NCBI GenBank assembly: GCA_008921705.1
Contig: VFFE01006074.1
Location: 350,571-414,570 of the forward strand
DNA length: 64,000 nt
Direction of reading: 5' to 3'
Source: Burhinus oedicnemus
Lineage: Eukaryota > Chordata > Aves > Charadriiformes > Burhinidae
This document shows positions 34,037 to 46,996 of the stretch, one piece after another. The notes under the pieces are model-generated. The model was given only the letters and a program-made list of their open reading frames with translations. It had not been told where the DNA came from and did no database searches. The position numbers were made by a program, and so were the translations under genes. The stretch's first letter is position 1; the number at the start of each line of letters is the position of its first letter.

Positions 34037-36829
34037 ATGACTGATGTTGTGGTCACTTTGGTATCACTTGAGGAATTGTTTTATGCAGAGATGAGTCATG
34101 TTATTGGTGGAGCAGAACCTGACCCTAGGGCCTGCAAGCAATGGGAAGAACAACCGTTGCACCACCCTCTAATAACACACAGACCCAGGCAAGAGCACTG
34201 GCCAGCCAAAATAAATTCATTGCATCATCTAGTGGATATTGTGTTATATCAAAGCCTCCTTCTCCCTTTAATAAGGGTAGTAAAAATGTCTCCATTAATT
34301 GCTTTCACTTCAACTAGCCAGCTTGCGCCTTCCAAGCCTGCTGAGGACAAGAGCTGGTGTGGGGAGGTATCTTATTCCAGAAACACTAGCAAAATTAATT
34401 CTTTACCCTTTGAAGTCACAGGAACTTTGTTTTTAGCAGAGATGGCTAAAGCGTACCCAAGATTTTCTAAGCTTTTAGTGATTTGCTTTCTTTACCTCTG
34501 TCTTTCTACCTGCTGCTGTTCAGTAGCAGAAGAACCATAAGGCTATGATGGAGAATCAGACATGACAGAAATCCCTCTCCACTTCCATCACCAGTATGTT
34601 CCAGGACTGGGAGTCCACAGCATCATTTGATCTCTCAAGGAGAGAAAAGAAGCACAAAAAAGGAGCCCTTGGAATTTAGGGTATTTGGCCCTCAACCAGA
34701 CAGGTACAAGCAAATGAATGATGAATGAGAGGGAGAGACCCTGGCTAGGGTGAACTGAGAATCCTCTTCTGAGCCATCCTGGCATTGATAGGAGCATGCA
34801 ACAAGGCAAGAGACTAGAAGTCTAGAAGCACAAGTAGGCAAAAGGCTGCAAAACAAGGTGAAGATGGAGGTTCTGGTGCAGGGATGAATGTAAGGGCTCT
34901 CAAGAAGTGCAGAGGTAAACGAGCAAGGAAGACAAATTTCTGTTGGAAAATCTATCTCTTCCTCCACCCCAAAACCTTCAGAATATGGCTGAATCCCATC
35001 ACTGCTTATGGTATTCACTCTCCAAATTTCTTTTATGCCTCTCATAAATCCTTGTTTGGACTTTGATCCACCCAGCAACTTTTTCCATTTTGACTTCATC
35101 GCCCCTTTCCCAGCTGCCCTCCACCCCACCCAGTCTACTGGCTGGTCTTGTGGCTTCCACACTGCCCTGTACTTTCCTCTCAAGGCTCTGTGTCTGCCTG
35201 GAACTAAGATCCCTGATCCTCCCTTTCCAGTCCTGAGACCCAGCCTATTCTACTGACATTTCTGGTGGCTTCTGTCTTACTTACCTGTTTGAAGTCAGAA
35301 GTTCCCAAAGTTTTGCGTTTAACAGAGATGAGGCATTGGGGTGTGAGGTGAACAAAGCTGAATTCATATTTAAGACAATATTTTTATGTTCAGTAGAGAT
35401 AACATGATATTGCTGAACATCTATAATGGTATCATAGGCAGAACTAGACAGCTCATCTGAAATTCATACCAGACTGGGACTGGCACATCTGGAGGAGATC
35501 TATATTACCTATGACTTGAAGATCAGCTAATTCTGTCAGTGTTCGTTACAATTAAAAAAGTCCCTTGCTTCAGGAAACCTGGGCCAAGGGACTGAGATAC
35601 ATGTTTTCTGTTGAATCACTGTGATGTGTGTAACTGAACTGTCTCGGTGTCTCAGCATATTGGTATCCTTCTCCCAGACTAATTTCTCATTCTCTTTAGG
35701 TCTTCAAATAATGCTCTCGCTTCTATTGTGCCAAATAAGATCCTCCTGCAACTTCTTTCTGCAAGATCTTTCAGCAGTTAGTTGTTTTAGATCCCTGTGC
35801 AATCTCAGATGGGATGTCTGTTGAGTACAATAGGATGGACCAGGTGCATACGTCCAGTTTCCATTAACATAATGCCAATAGCAAGTCTCTTCTTGCACGG
35901 TTCCAGTGGGAAACAAATGTAAGATGAACTGCAGAAGAATCCTACGGTGATGGAATCAGCTAGGCCAGACACCCAGGACAATACCATCTGCCTCACTCAG
36001 AGACTGATGGTTGTGGGCATCAGCATGTGAATCCCTGGGAGCACAAAAGAGCAGATGCTTCAAACCCTTTGAGGTTGACCCATTGCTGAGCAACGTTTCT
36101 AGTGTTTGGCTCTGCCTCAAGACAAGCCTTGAGTTTCATGCATTTATAAGGGCAGAAGTCAGCTCTGATAGAATCAAAATGGGTCACCTGAAATGAAAGC
36201 TCAGCATTGGGTGTGTAGCAAAAAACATGCCAGATGTCCAACTGGGCAAAACATGAAAGAGGTGTGAGTGGGTAGGAGGCATGAAACAAGCCTTTCCTCG
36301 TTGCTTGCTACACAGCTGGTTGAAATGTGTCAATACAGGTATTTCAGGGATTTTGCAACTCTCCTCTTACCCTGGTAGGGGCCCTGAGTTTTGGACACAC
36401 CTGATTCCCATTCAGACATATATGTGTTAACCCACATTGGAGCTGGAACCATGTGGTATGTGACAGAAATTGGATTGTCTCAAAACTTGGAAGAATACTT
36501 TTTGCTGCAAAAGCAAAGGGAAGGAATCCTTGGTCGTGGCTGTGCATAGACACGGACTTCATGGCAGACCCAAAGTTTCCATTCACCTCTGTGACCAGGG
36601 TAAGGGTGAGCAGGCTTTTTGCAAGTAAAACATGAATGATACAGCACACTAGCAGATACAGGCAAGTAAATGAGGGTTTATATAACTGATTCCCATGTCT
36701 CGTGAAATGATAGTGTCATACCAAAGGGGTGAGAGTCTTCCAAATGGAAGGTATGGTCATAGAAGCTGGTGAAACCAGAGACCAAACCTGATTTACAGAC
36801 CTAGGCAGGGTATATTCAACAGGATCTAT
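34037..36829. other. Unique non-coding sequence with chance frames
   Basis: The longest frames are 167 codons (34037-34540, plus) and 163 codons (34692-35183, minus). Both lack motifs, and their starts and ends do not meet splice consensus. A good minus-strand donor word (AAACAG then GTAAGTAAG) lies near 35287, but no acceptor with a plausible exon could be paired with it. Nothing else is recognised. Confidence 0.55.
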
Positions 36830-39800
36830 TTGCCTTGTTTGTCTTCTCAGAGCAGTCAGATAGGGTTCAGCAGGACAGAGATGTTAAAATTGGACTGGAA
36901 GAACAGGCCCAACAATCCTCCTTCCCCCACCTCCCAAAAAAGAAGCCTTCCTCTCCATGATGCACTCATACACATGCACAGAGTCTTTTCCTCAAATGGA
37001 CCTAGACTCTGTGACGCCAGAATAAATGAATTTCATCATGGATGGATTTTATCTTCAATCAAAGTGCAGCAGAAAAGCTGTAAAAATGTCTTGATTAAAC
37101 ATGGAAGCTCCAAGGTGATTCTTCTGACTGAGTAGTGAAATGGCTGGAAAGTGACCTCCAGGTTAACTCCTTTTAGGTTGCTGGCCCTGAAGCTGATAAA
37201 AGAATCCCCCATGAGAGCAGACCATTGTCTTTTGAAACCTAATAAAAAAGAAGATAAACACAGATGCTTTCAGTTGTCAGAAGGGAGGTGCCAGGTCAGA
37301 TGGAGAGTGCATGCATGATTATTTTTTGGGGGGAGGGGTTCATCCTAGGCTCTTGGATTGGCATTTTCTTATCAGCAAACAAAGGACATGAGAAATACAA
37401 TCCAAAAGGGTTTTCCCCTAGGTGTTTTAGCAGTCAAACCACTGCCTTGGTTTACTCACCACAGCTGTTGCTGTTGATAGAGCAGGCCTTGCAACACGTA
37501 TAGAGCAGACTTTGCCCGGCACTCTGGGTCAAACCCAAACACACGAATGAGCCCAGGAGACTAAACTCTATCTGATACTCATTCTAAGGACATCCAGGTG
37601 CTCCTTGTGCCTTGGGGAGGTCCCAGACCTCTGGCATGCTTTAGTGGGTCAGACAGAGGAATCACAGTCAGATCACAACCTCGTGGGCTTGTTCTGAGAG
37701 TAAGCAGAGAGGCTCATTCCCTAGGTCTGTGAGGTGAACAGTTTTAAAATTCATACGAATATGCTATATTTAGCAGAAGAACACTACAGAAGCTCTTTGC
37801 TGAGCTGGACTGGGCCCTGTTGGCATTGATGGTGTAACCAAGCGAAGGAGGTCTTCTCCCCAAGGTGGTGTCTCTCAGATACATCAAGTGAGCCAACTAG
37901 GGCTAGCAGAGCACATGGCAGCATGAAGTGCCCTGCTGTACTGCCCCAGCTTGCCTTCCTTTCCACACAGCCTTTGCTGGCACCTGAACTGCCTTGTCAT
38001 CACCCAGCAAGTGTAGCCAACTAAGGTAGTTATCCGAGCTGGAAAAGTTGCTGCTTACCTCCACACCCAGCTGCCCATGTGAACACTCCTCGCTCGCCCT
38101 ACTTGTAAAGCAGTCACTCCAGTCGCCTTCCAGCAAGAGAGGTGGGAAGCAGGCAGCCTCCAGACCAACCAGTGGCCTGCTGAAATGGCTGGGTAAACCC
38201 TTGTGTTTGTCTTTTCTCCTCCTACCCTTTTGTCTGGCTTGTATCTGTAAACCATAACTCCTCAATGTGGGAAGTTTCTCCTGCTAAACACAGATCCCAA
38301 CGCAACAGAGCAGAGTGCAGCCCACAGGTGTGACTCGAACGGTAATGTCAGTGGTAAAAGCCTAAGGACCGCTTTTGAGAAAGTCCAAATATTATATCTT
38401 TCATCCTAACTGAATTTTAGTCATGCAGTTATTATTTCAAATTACTCTGTAAGTTCAGCTGATGGCATTCTACCCTTTTGGCCTTAAACTGTGAGAATTA
38501 TGAGAATTACAGGGTGGCCCCCTCCTGCAAATGGACAGGCAAATGACAAAAAGCAACCCCATGTGGATGAAAGGTTAGGTCCACCGACATGTCTCCGGGG
38601 AGTGATGTAAGGAAGGCTGCCTGTAGTCTTTACACCACAGAAGATCACCTTCTCTGGAGACCAGCTGGGCTGGAGGTACAGGTACAGATACTAAAAGCTT
38701 CCACCTGCCACATGCAGAGGAGGCTCTAACCTTGACAGTCATCTCTCTTTTGGGTTTTCAACCATAGCTCTCCCTCATCACAGTGGGTAGAGGGGAGTTT
38801 AAACATGAAGCTTAACCCTGGTGAAAAGAACCAACTTCCCCACCTTAAAGAGAAACAAAAAGCATGGCAAGGGTCTGCCCACGTGTATTCACAGTTTCCG
38901 TAAAGCACAACCATGTCATTCCCATTTCTAGTGGTCGATAGGATGTGGCGTTGTCTCTGGTAGCCCGAGCTGTCAGTATCCAGACAAACAGACCTAGCCC
39001 CTTGCTTCACTCATCCTCTTCCTTGATGAAGAGGCAGAAGTGCTATCTGACATAAAATCCTGGAAAGACAAAGGAAAGAAATAGCTGACTTCTGCCTCTC
39101 CCAGACTGTGGTTGAGAGGGCAAGACAGGTAAAAGGCAGCAGGCCACAACATCTGTGAGATAAATTCTAGCTCTCATCTGTCTTGGAAGGGCTGACCTTC
39201 CTCTCTGTGCTGGGCTGTATGTGTGTATATTTTATTTGACCACGGTTTGTTTAATTTTATTTTACTCACTCTCCCTCCCTTGTTTGCAAATGTTCACAGT
39301 GAATTTAAGACTGCTCACCAGCTCAGATTTACAGCTGCACAGAAAGCAAGATTGTTACTATTTATAGTCATCTCAAGTTTGTTTCATCTGCCTACACAAT
39401 CAATTAACTTCAGCTCCAGCTAATTTTGCAATCAGCCCAAGAAAAATGTCTCTGGCATAATAGCTTGTTTTCCCCTTCTTCTCCCTGGAGCTATAAAAAA
39501 CTCTGTTCCCCTTCCTTATCCAGGTTCTATACCCGAGTACAGCACTAACCAGACTCATCCTCCATGTCTTTTGCCTCTTAGCAGCTTCTTCCTGGCTGAC
39601 TTGACAGAAGAGCATTTACTTTGCATGATGCAGACCTTTTTTTCCCCTCTCCAATGGAGGTTTGGAAAGAATACTCCACCGTTTATTTTTCCATCAGCTA
39701 ACTGCAAATATTGAAAGCGTCTAGACAGGGGGAAAATAGCTTTATAAATCATCAGCAAAAGGAATTTCAATGTTATCTTAAATCCCACACAAATACTTTT

Positions 39801-40431
39801 TAAAGATGTTCAGTAAATATATATTTGTATATAGAAAATTACACTAACCTGGAACTCAGGCTGAGTGCACATTAGGAATTTAAATGCAGAGGGGAGGGAA
39901 TCACAGAACAAGGATGTTGTAACCATCCCACAAACAAGCAATAAAACACAGTAGATTAAAACTGAAGGTGTAGTGAAAAGTAATGCTAAAGATAGTCATT
40001 TGGGGCAACTCTTCAGCTCCTCATTACTGAAGTCTTGCACTTCAGCAAAGCCCTGTCAATCTCATCTGAGCTAGGCCAGGGACCAAGACAAAAAGGGCAC
40101 TGTAAACTCACTTGAGTCTCACTGCATCTATGATATTACCACCAATCGTACAGTAAGGAAAAGAAAGGCAAGGGAAAGGAAGGACAGTGAAGACTCCACA
40201 CCCTTCTAACTGGTCAGTGTTACAAACCAGTATCTCACAAGTGGTTCAAGTGATATAACCTGAGGACAATCATTAGGAGTCTGTGAACAGCAAGTGAAAT
40301 CTGTGTTGATCCTGGCATCAGAGCTCCTACCAGAGTCACAAATTGGAGGGATGTCTCCTCAAGTCCCAGTGGTGACTAGACACTGTGAGGGCAAGCTTGC
40401 AATTCTACCTAGTACTTAATGCCAATATAAC
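36830..40431. other. Unique non-coding sequence
   Basis: No gene or clear interspersed repeat. The segment around 39220-39450 is free of low-complexity sequence and carries forkhead- and octamer-like words; it is noted as a possible regulatory element. Frames near 37.9-38.27 kb overlap on both strands and look like chance. Confidence 0.5.
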
Positions 40432-40600
40432 CAGTAGGGCTCACGAGGTGTCCTCTAGTCCATCTTCTCCCATATGGTAGGATCAGAAAGGCTTAAATCA
40501 ATCCTGACAGGTGCTGCATAAATCTGTACTTTAAAACCTCCAGCTATGAATGTATTGCTCCCTCTTCTGAGCACTAAAACATATCAGTTACAGATCTAAG
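40432..40600 (-). mobile_element. Old CR1 LINE 3' fragment
   Basis: On the plus strand the stretch reads GAGGTGTCCTCTAGTCCATC, then CATATGGTAGGATCAGAAAG, CAATCCTGACAGGTGCTGCA and TTTAAAACCTCCAGCTATGA. This follows the complement of an amniote CR1 3' end ('gaggtcatctagtccagtcccctgc...catggcaggactaa...accatccctgacaggtgtttgtctaacctg...aaaaatctccaatgatgga'). The order of four blocks is kept. The element therefore lies on the minus strand and is strongly diverged, like the copy at 23.4 kb. No coding is left. Confidence 0.7.
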
Positions 40601-41527
40601 TTGAGTTGTAAGCTCAGGACTTTACATACTTAATACTGTAAGTTAGCTTCCAGAGGGTCATGGACTGAAAGCATCACCCTTTGGGAGTCCAGTCTCAAAG
40701 GATCTCTCAGCTCAATCAGAAGATTCCTGTGGTTTTTCAGTAATACTACATGCCCAAGACAACTTATTTAGAGAAACAAAAATATTGTTTGTCCTTGTGG
40801 AATAAACTATTTACTCAGTTCCTTTAAAACTGTCACATCTCTTTCAAAATGCTAGAGGTTTGTTTTGGTTTGGTTATAGTTTTTTTAGTTTCTTGCTTAG
40901 CAGAAGAGAGTGTCTTGAGGAGAAAGGCAGGCATGTGTTATGCACTCAGTGAGGACAGAGACAGAGAGGGTTTTTCCCTTAGCGGGGCAACAGCCTCAGG
41001 ATAGCCTCTTTCCCTTTGGGTTACTGTTCAAGTCTGGCCACGGTGGAGGGCAAAATATGTAGATAAAGATGGAGAAGAGGCTGTAAGAGTATGGAGTACA
41101 GGGAACATAAGAGGGATGTGTGTTAGAAAGGTTTAAAACAAGGAAAACTTTCACTGATGGTCTGAAGCAGTCCCCACTACCCATCTGTGGTGAATCCTTG
41201 CTTGTTTCAGCATCATGTCTCTCCTTTCAGTTTCTGTCATCCTTGAACTGTGATCCACACGTGGCTGAAGACGCACAAGGCCATTGTGAATTATATCTTT
41301 CTATGGTTTGATAAGGTACATCACAGCCTGCAAATGTTTTAGGAATTGTTTAGTTTGTTTGTCTAAAAACCTACTTGCTGTTCCTTTCCCTGGCAGCAAT
41401 GCTCTGTTTCTATATGGAACTGGGGATCTGTTCGGCTTCACTGGAATCAGGATCACATCCTTGCTATACCCTGCAAATCTCTGCCTTTACTATGTATGAG
41501 TGATAAATAATGCTGTAGGAACTATGA
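40601..41527. other. Unique non-coding sequence
   Basis: No gene or repeat recognised. Confidence 0.55.
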
Positions 41528-41545
41528 CTTCTTCTTCTTCTTCTT
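41528..41545 (+). repeat. (CTT)6 microsatellite
   Basis: Six perfect CTT units. Confidence 0.9.
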
Positions 41546-41849
41546 GGTAATGGTAAGCAGGAGCAAATACATTTTATTTCCCAGCTCTGCAGGCTCCCAG
41601 GAGCTGCCATCACTCATCAGACATCCGCAACAGCTGTCTTTCCTGCTGGGCTCTATTCCAAGAAGTGACAACTAAGCCCCAGCCCTGAAAACCTTTGAAT
41701 TTCAGGGGAAGTTGATACTAACCTCCATACCTATAATGAGCCAGATGGGAGTTTCTGACCCTTGAGAAAAGACAGATTATGACGCAGATTATATCTGAAG
41801 ACATGGCTGTAGCCCATCTTTTACTCTTGGGATATTTTCTGTCTGCGTG

Positions 41850-41867
41850 GAGAGAGAGAGAGAGAGA
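41850..41867 (+). repeat. (GA)n microsatellite
   Basis: Nine perfect GA units. An 87-codon frame (41779-42042) reads through it as an alternating Arg-Glu stretch, which is a reason to doubt that frame. Confidence 0.9.
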
Positions 41868-44645
41868 TGTTCTGAGATCTGAGGATCGCTCCTATGACCA
41901 GCTTGTACTGCTGCTAGATTTGGAAGTTAAGACAACACATGAATGGAAGAAACCATGTAAGCTGAAGGAAGCAACAGGAGTCAGTGGGGACTTTGTGGCA
42001 TTCTTGGAGGAGGACAAGAGGTGTTGGCTGCTGCTTCCCTGACAGTGAGCTGGTAATTTGGCTGCTGGCCTCACTTCTGTGACATTGTGTTTACAGAGGT
42101 TGCTATAGGAGTACAGCAAGTTCCTTTGAGATACAATTGCTTCAGATCTGTCACTAACACATTAGAAAGGCTGTGGTAGATAGAATCCCTGGCTGACATC
42201 TGTGGAGGACGCAAGAAGTCAGAAGCAGCATTTTCTGCTTTGCATCTCAAAGTTGTTTCCAAGCACTATTCCGCTAAAGCTGGGATTTCCCCATCCCCTC
42301 ACTCCCAGCTGTTCACTCCCCTCATCCTTCTCTGTGACAGGAAAGAAATATGCCCTAAACAGCAATACAAAGGGCTCAGAGCATGAACCTCAACAGCAAT
42401 GGTGATATGACATGGAGGGAGCAATGTGCTGTGGTTCAGAAGCTGGAATGAGCAGCCAAGGCTGCATCGTGCCACAACTGGTGTATCCAACACCATCTGT
42501 CTTATCAAACTGCAGGCTTAGCTGCTGATAGCCTCTGAACCCCATTTTTCCTCTACCTCACACTTTATCTTGCCCTTTGCAGTTGGATAAAGAGTATTAA
42601 AACCAGCTGTAAAAGCTGAGGGGAGATGTAGAACTCATGTTTCATTGTCCTAGAATAACTGTCTTGCTCAGAGACACCAGAGCTTTTCTTATCCATTTAT
42701 ATGGCATTATCTCAGACACAATACACGTGGCATTGCTCCACTGGCTTTAACCAAAAGACCAATCTGGTTAAACATCTTCATAATCCACAAGGCCAAATGA
42801 AGCTGTTCCTGGCCTGGTTGTAGAAGAAGTTGACGAAAGGGCTCTCCATGACTGCGTACATAGTCTTTGGTGTTGACTGTTGGTGCTCTTTTCCCGAGTT
42901 CAGTCCAGCTCAGGGAAATTTGCCATCTCTGGAACCCACCTTCTGAGGCAACCCCAAATACTGGGTTTGGTACGTTAGAAAACCTACACATCAGATCTGT
43001 GAGGCTGTATTATTTCAAAGCCTGTTGGTTGGCTTTCTGCTGTCTAAACCAGTCAGTCACTTTCTTTCAACAGGAGGAGGGAAAGAAGGTCAGGTGAAGT
43101 GATGTTAAGAAGTCACCTGAAACAAAGACTTCTTTGGCTGATGAGCCTTAACTGACTTTGGCTTGCATATGTCTAACAACCTCGTAGATTAAGCCAGGAT
43201 GAGCCTGCTTAATTCTTGAAGGAAAGACGTCTGAGAAGAACTATGCTCAGGTTTCTGAACTATCTTGGCATTTATGTAGCACACTTTAAAATATATTAGG
43301 AAACTAAAGCACACTTTTCACAAGGGCTGAAGATGTTCTTCAAAGCCCTGGCTAGTTTGCTAATGTGGTAACTTCTGTCTCCTTCAATTTCCCACATAGT
43401 TTGATCTTGATACAACATTCTGCTTCACTTCCTGCTCTGGAGTATGATAAGCATTTATCTCTGCTGTACAAGAGCTGCTGCTTCCCACACTGAAGATAGC
43501 TGCATGATCCTTACAGATAATATGTTTCAGGATGAAATGCAGTTACCTCTACAGAACTGCATATCTGCCTATCTTCATCCGTGTCCAGGACATCCAAGAC
43601 ATGGAACAATGTGGTTTGAAAGAGAATAAGAGTGCTTTGGTGGAAAAGTTTAAAAGTCTTACGGCTAATTCCTGTTCCACTCCTGCAGGCTGCTCATTTT
43701 GGTTGTGTGAATGCCTTGTAGAAACTCTGCTTTAGATGAGATACTGTCCCCTGCTAGCAGGGATTTGTTTCTGGCATTTACATATTTCCCCCTGTTTCAG
43801 ATGCCACCATAATCTCCTTGAGACACCCACCTCATGAGGGAAATTTCCACTGGAAGGTGATCCAGAAAGAAAGACAGCAGTCAGTCAGACCTCTACCATG
43901 CTGCCCACCAAGGCAGGTGGATCCTCTCATTCATGTGCCTGAAGAAGATCATGTGACAGAATTTAAATAATAATAATAAAAATTTAAAAATCCACTGGCT
44001 ACTACATCCTGTGACAGGGGGAGAGAAACTTTACACAAAGGCCTCAAGGCCATCAGGGATTTAGTTAGCTCTACTACAACAGGCTGAGCAGGAAGGAGGG
44101 ATAAAGAGCTCAGTTTTCCCAGGAGGGATTTGTTACATACCTCTATCGTTTCTTTCAAAGATTTCTTTGCTCTACCTGAAGCAGGCACTGGACATAGGCC
44201 AGGTGCCCTTTGTGTCCCTGGATGCGAATCAGCCAGGAGCTGGGGGAAGCTGAAACTGCAACACAAGCAGAGCTGCCAATGCACTAAGCTGAGCCGCCAG
44301 TGTCAGCCCTGAGGATGAAGGTTATTCTAGTGTTTGATGCCAACTGGCACAGCCTCCCTCTTCTTCCTTCACACAAATGTTGCCTCCTTCCCCTTCCCCC
44401 TCCACAGTATTTTGCCTTTGAAGTCACTTCATCAAGAAATTCTTCCTCTGTCAGGATTAATCTTCCACCTGCCAGGCCATGAATAGCCACCTTTTTGTGC
44501 GTCTGCATCACGTTGCCAAAGGAAGGGAGCAGAAAGGAGCGAGTAAGCCTGGCAGAGGTAAATGGTACAAAGGATCACCAAGAAATCCTACCCATACCTT
44601 TAACCCTAAAGCAACACAAGGTACTTGCCCTGCCAAAGCCCAGAC
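41868..44645. other. Unique non-coding sequence
   Basis: No gene recognised. A short AAT-repeat patch lies near 43967-43985. A word similar to mature miR-145 at 44110-44124 has no hairpin partner and was rejected. Confidence 0.55.
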
Positions 44646-44710
44646 CCACACAGGGTTTTCTCTAACCTGGTTAGATTTCAAAAAGGTCTCCCAGCCATAA
44701 CCCTGTGTGG
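44646..44710. repeat. Perfect 12-bp inverted repeat, 41-base loop
   Basis: CCACACAGGGTT at 44646-44657 and AACCCTGTGTGG at 44699-44710 are exact reverse complements. The loop is 41 bases. No target-site duplication or transposon end is evident, so this is a stem-loop by sequence only. Confidence 0.85.
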
Positions 44711-44766
44711 CCAGATGCCTCCAGAGGAATTTTCCCCTAACTAAATCCACAGTGAGAGCAAATACC

Positions 44767-44793
44767 CAGGTTCCTGACACTTCAAGGAACCTG
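44767..44793. repeat. 8-bp inverted repeat, 11-base loop
   Basis: CAGGTTCC (44767-44774) and GGAACCTG (44786-44793) are exact reverse complements with an 11-base loop, about 55 bases from the preceding 12-bp inverted repeat. Confidence 0.8.
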
Positions 44794-46933
44794 AATACAC
44801 ATTTCCTACAAATAGAAACACGCCTGAACCAGGACCTTGGCTGTTCTAGGGGATGCCTTTCTCAGTCCTTCACATGAAGGCTGATCTATGGTTCCTAGAC
44901 ATCTCTGATATTTGTTGGGGTTCAGCCTAGTGGTTATTGGCTTGGCAAATCTGTTCCCATGATGCTGAATTCATTCCTATAAAGCTGAACCATCTGAATA
45001 TGAATTTTGAGGAATATCTGGATCATCTGGATATCTGATTGCCCTACAACCATGTAGGAGATATCTAAGAAACACTTTGGAGTCATAGGGCAGCCCAGCC
45101 CTAAGCTGGAGACCTTGACAAACTCAAAGCAGACTGAGTTAAAATCTAATGATATGGAGCATCTCCAAGGACATGTGGATCCAAGATGCTTCATAAGAAA
45201 GAGGAGTTGAACTCATACTTTTGATTTTTCAGTGAATATCCTAGAGAAAAGACTATTGATTTTTGTGCAGATAAGCTACCATGGCTCCTAGTACAAAGAG
45301 TCTTTCGTGGCTGCATATCCCAAGTAAGACAAGACATTTTCTTGGTACCTGGTCGGATGCCAAATTTCCTCCAACAGGTCAGATCAAGCGGCTGTATAAA
45401 ACATTTCAAAGGTGAACTTGTCTAGGGGAAAGCAGAAATAGGATGCTCAGCAGTCCCAAATCAGGCTTACTAAGGTAGATATGCAAGAAATTGCAAGACC
45501 AAGGTGCTTTTGCCCTGGATGAACTGGTGTCTTGACTCTTGCTCTCTCTTTGGTGTAGATAGCAAGCAATGAGGTGTCTTTTAAAAGTCTGAAGCAGATT
45601 TCTAATCACAAAGCAACAGTCTCGTGGTTGGAACACTGGGATGGGATGCAGGGAAACTAGCTCCTATTCCTATTCAAACTGAAGACCTTGTCTTCATATA
45701 CATGTGACCACTGGACTAGGAGAACTGGATAATTTTGGGGTGTTTGTTTGGGGTTTTCTTTCCAGAAGCCCCTCAACATTCTTTTAATGTTAGTCCTGTC
45801 GCTCAGTAACCCTTACCTTTGAGGAGCAAAACACCCCCAGCAGGGGAAATAATAGAGCATTAGACACCAAAATGTCAGACTGATTCTCTTTCTCCCTCTC
45901 TCCCACAACTCGTATATGAAGCCAGAATGCTACACAGGAAACACTACCCTGGAAATCTGCCTCCTGTTCCATCCTACATTCCTGCAGCTCTCAATACAGC
46001 CAAACCAATTTAATTGTATTGTTAAAAAGGATCTAATTCTAACACTGTTCCTCGGTGGTATAAACATAAAGACTCATGTCTCTGCTTTTTCAGTTTCTTT
46101 GAGACACAGATAAGGAGTCTTTCTAATGGTGTTCTGGTGGTGCAAAATCAGGGTGGAGTTAAGGTTTGAATCACATCTCTGTGCACTCCCCAAGCTTCAG
46201 ACTGGAGAGGGGGCAGGAGCTGAATACTCATACGGCAAGTTGAACTGAGAAGTCAGCTTTTGTGGCTGAGTAATAAACTCATGAAAATTGGGGGTTTATT
46301 AATGAAAACGTTGACAGACCTTTAACTTTAGTGTTGCTACTGGGCACCGCTATATGTGAAAAAGAAACCTTTCTGCACTTAAAAAATTTATTAGCTGTAA
46401 TTTTTTTTTTTCTTTTACTTTCCACGTATAGAATATGTGCTAGGGGAACAAGAACACTTTATGCCCTGTGGAACCAGAGCTTTTTTTTTTCTTTTTTACT
46501 GGAGGATTTAAGGGTATTCTTTTTTAATACATGCTTTGTTTCTCAAGCTCTGGCATGTCTGAAAGTCCAACCCACTCCTGTAAATTTCAGTGGGATTGTT
46601 GGCTAATTTCAGTGCAAGCCCTACAGCCAGTCTGGAAAGTCACTTGCTGACGAAAGGCACACACTGGAACGAGTGGCTCAGATGGAAGGGGAGAGCCGTG
46701 TTTCCTTCTCTTTGAAACACAGTTTACGCCATCCCTCCCATCAGCTTGTGTGTTTTCCCAAATTAAATCAAATCCTGCCAGCAAAAATGACGGCGGAGAT
46801 CGACTGACTTTTACCCAATTATGAACTGAGAAGTTTGCCTCGGGGTCTCAGAAACAAGCTGTTCCCCAGGACTGACTCCCTAATCTTTCCTGTTGTTTCT
46901 GCAAACCCTGCTCTGCCTCCGTGGCTCTCCCAG
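44794..46933. other. Unique non-coding sequence
   Basis: No gene or repeat recognised. T-runs lie near 46401-46412 and 46481-46490. Confidence 0.55.
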
Positions 46934-46996
46934 TGGCCCGTGACACTTGCCAGTGGTTTGGAGCAGAGACTCAACCGCTTGCTCCCGCCCCAGGAG

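Noticed and set aside
34037..34540. 167-codon plus-strand frame
   Set aside because: Composition and lack of motif fit a chance frame.
44110..44124. Word CAGTTTTCCCAGGA like the mature miR-145 sequence
   Set aside because: The following bases differ and no complementary arm lies within hairpin distance, so it is a chance match.
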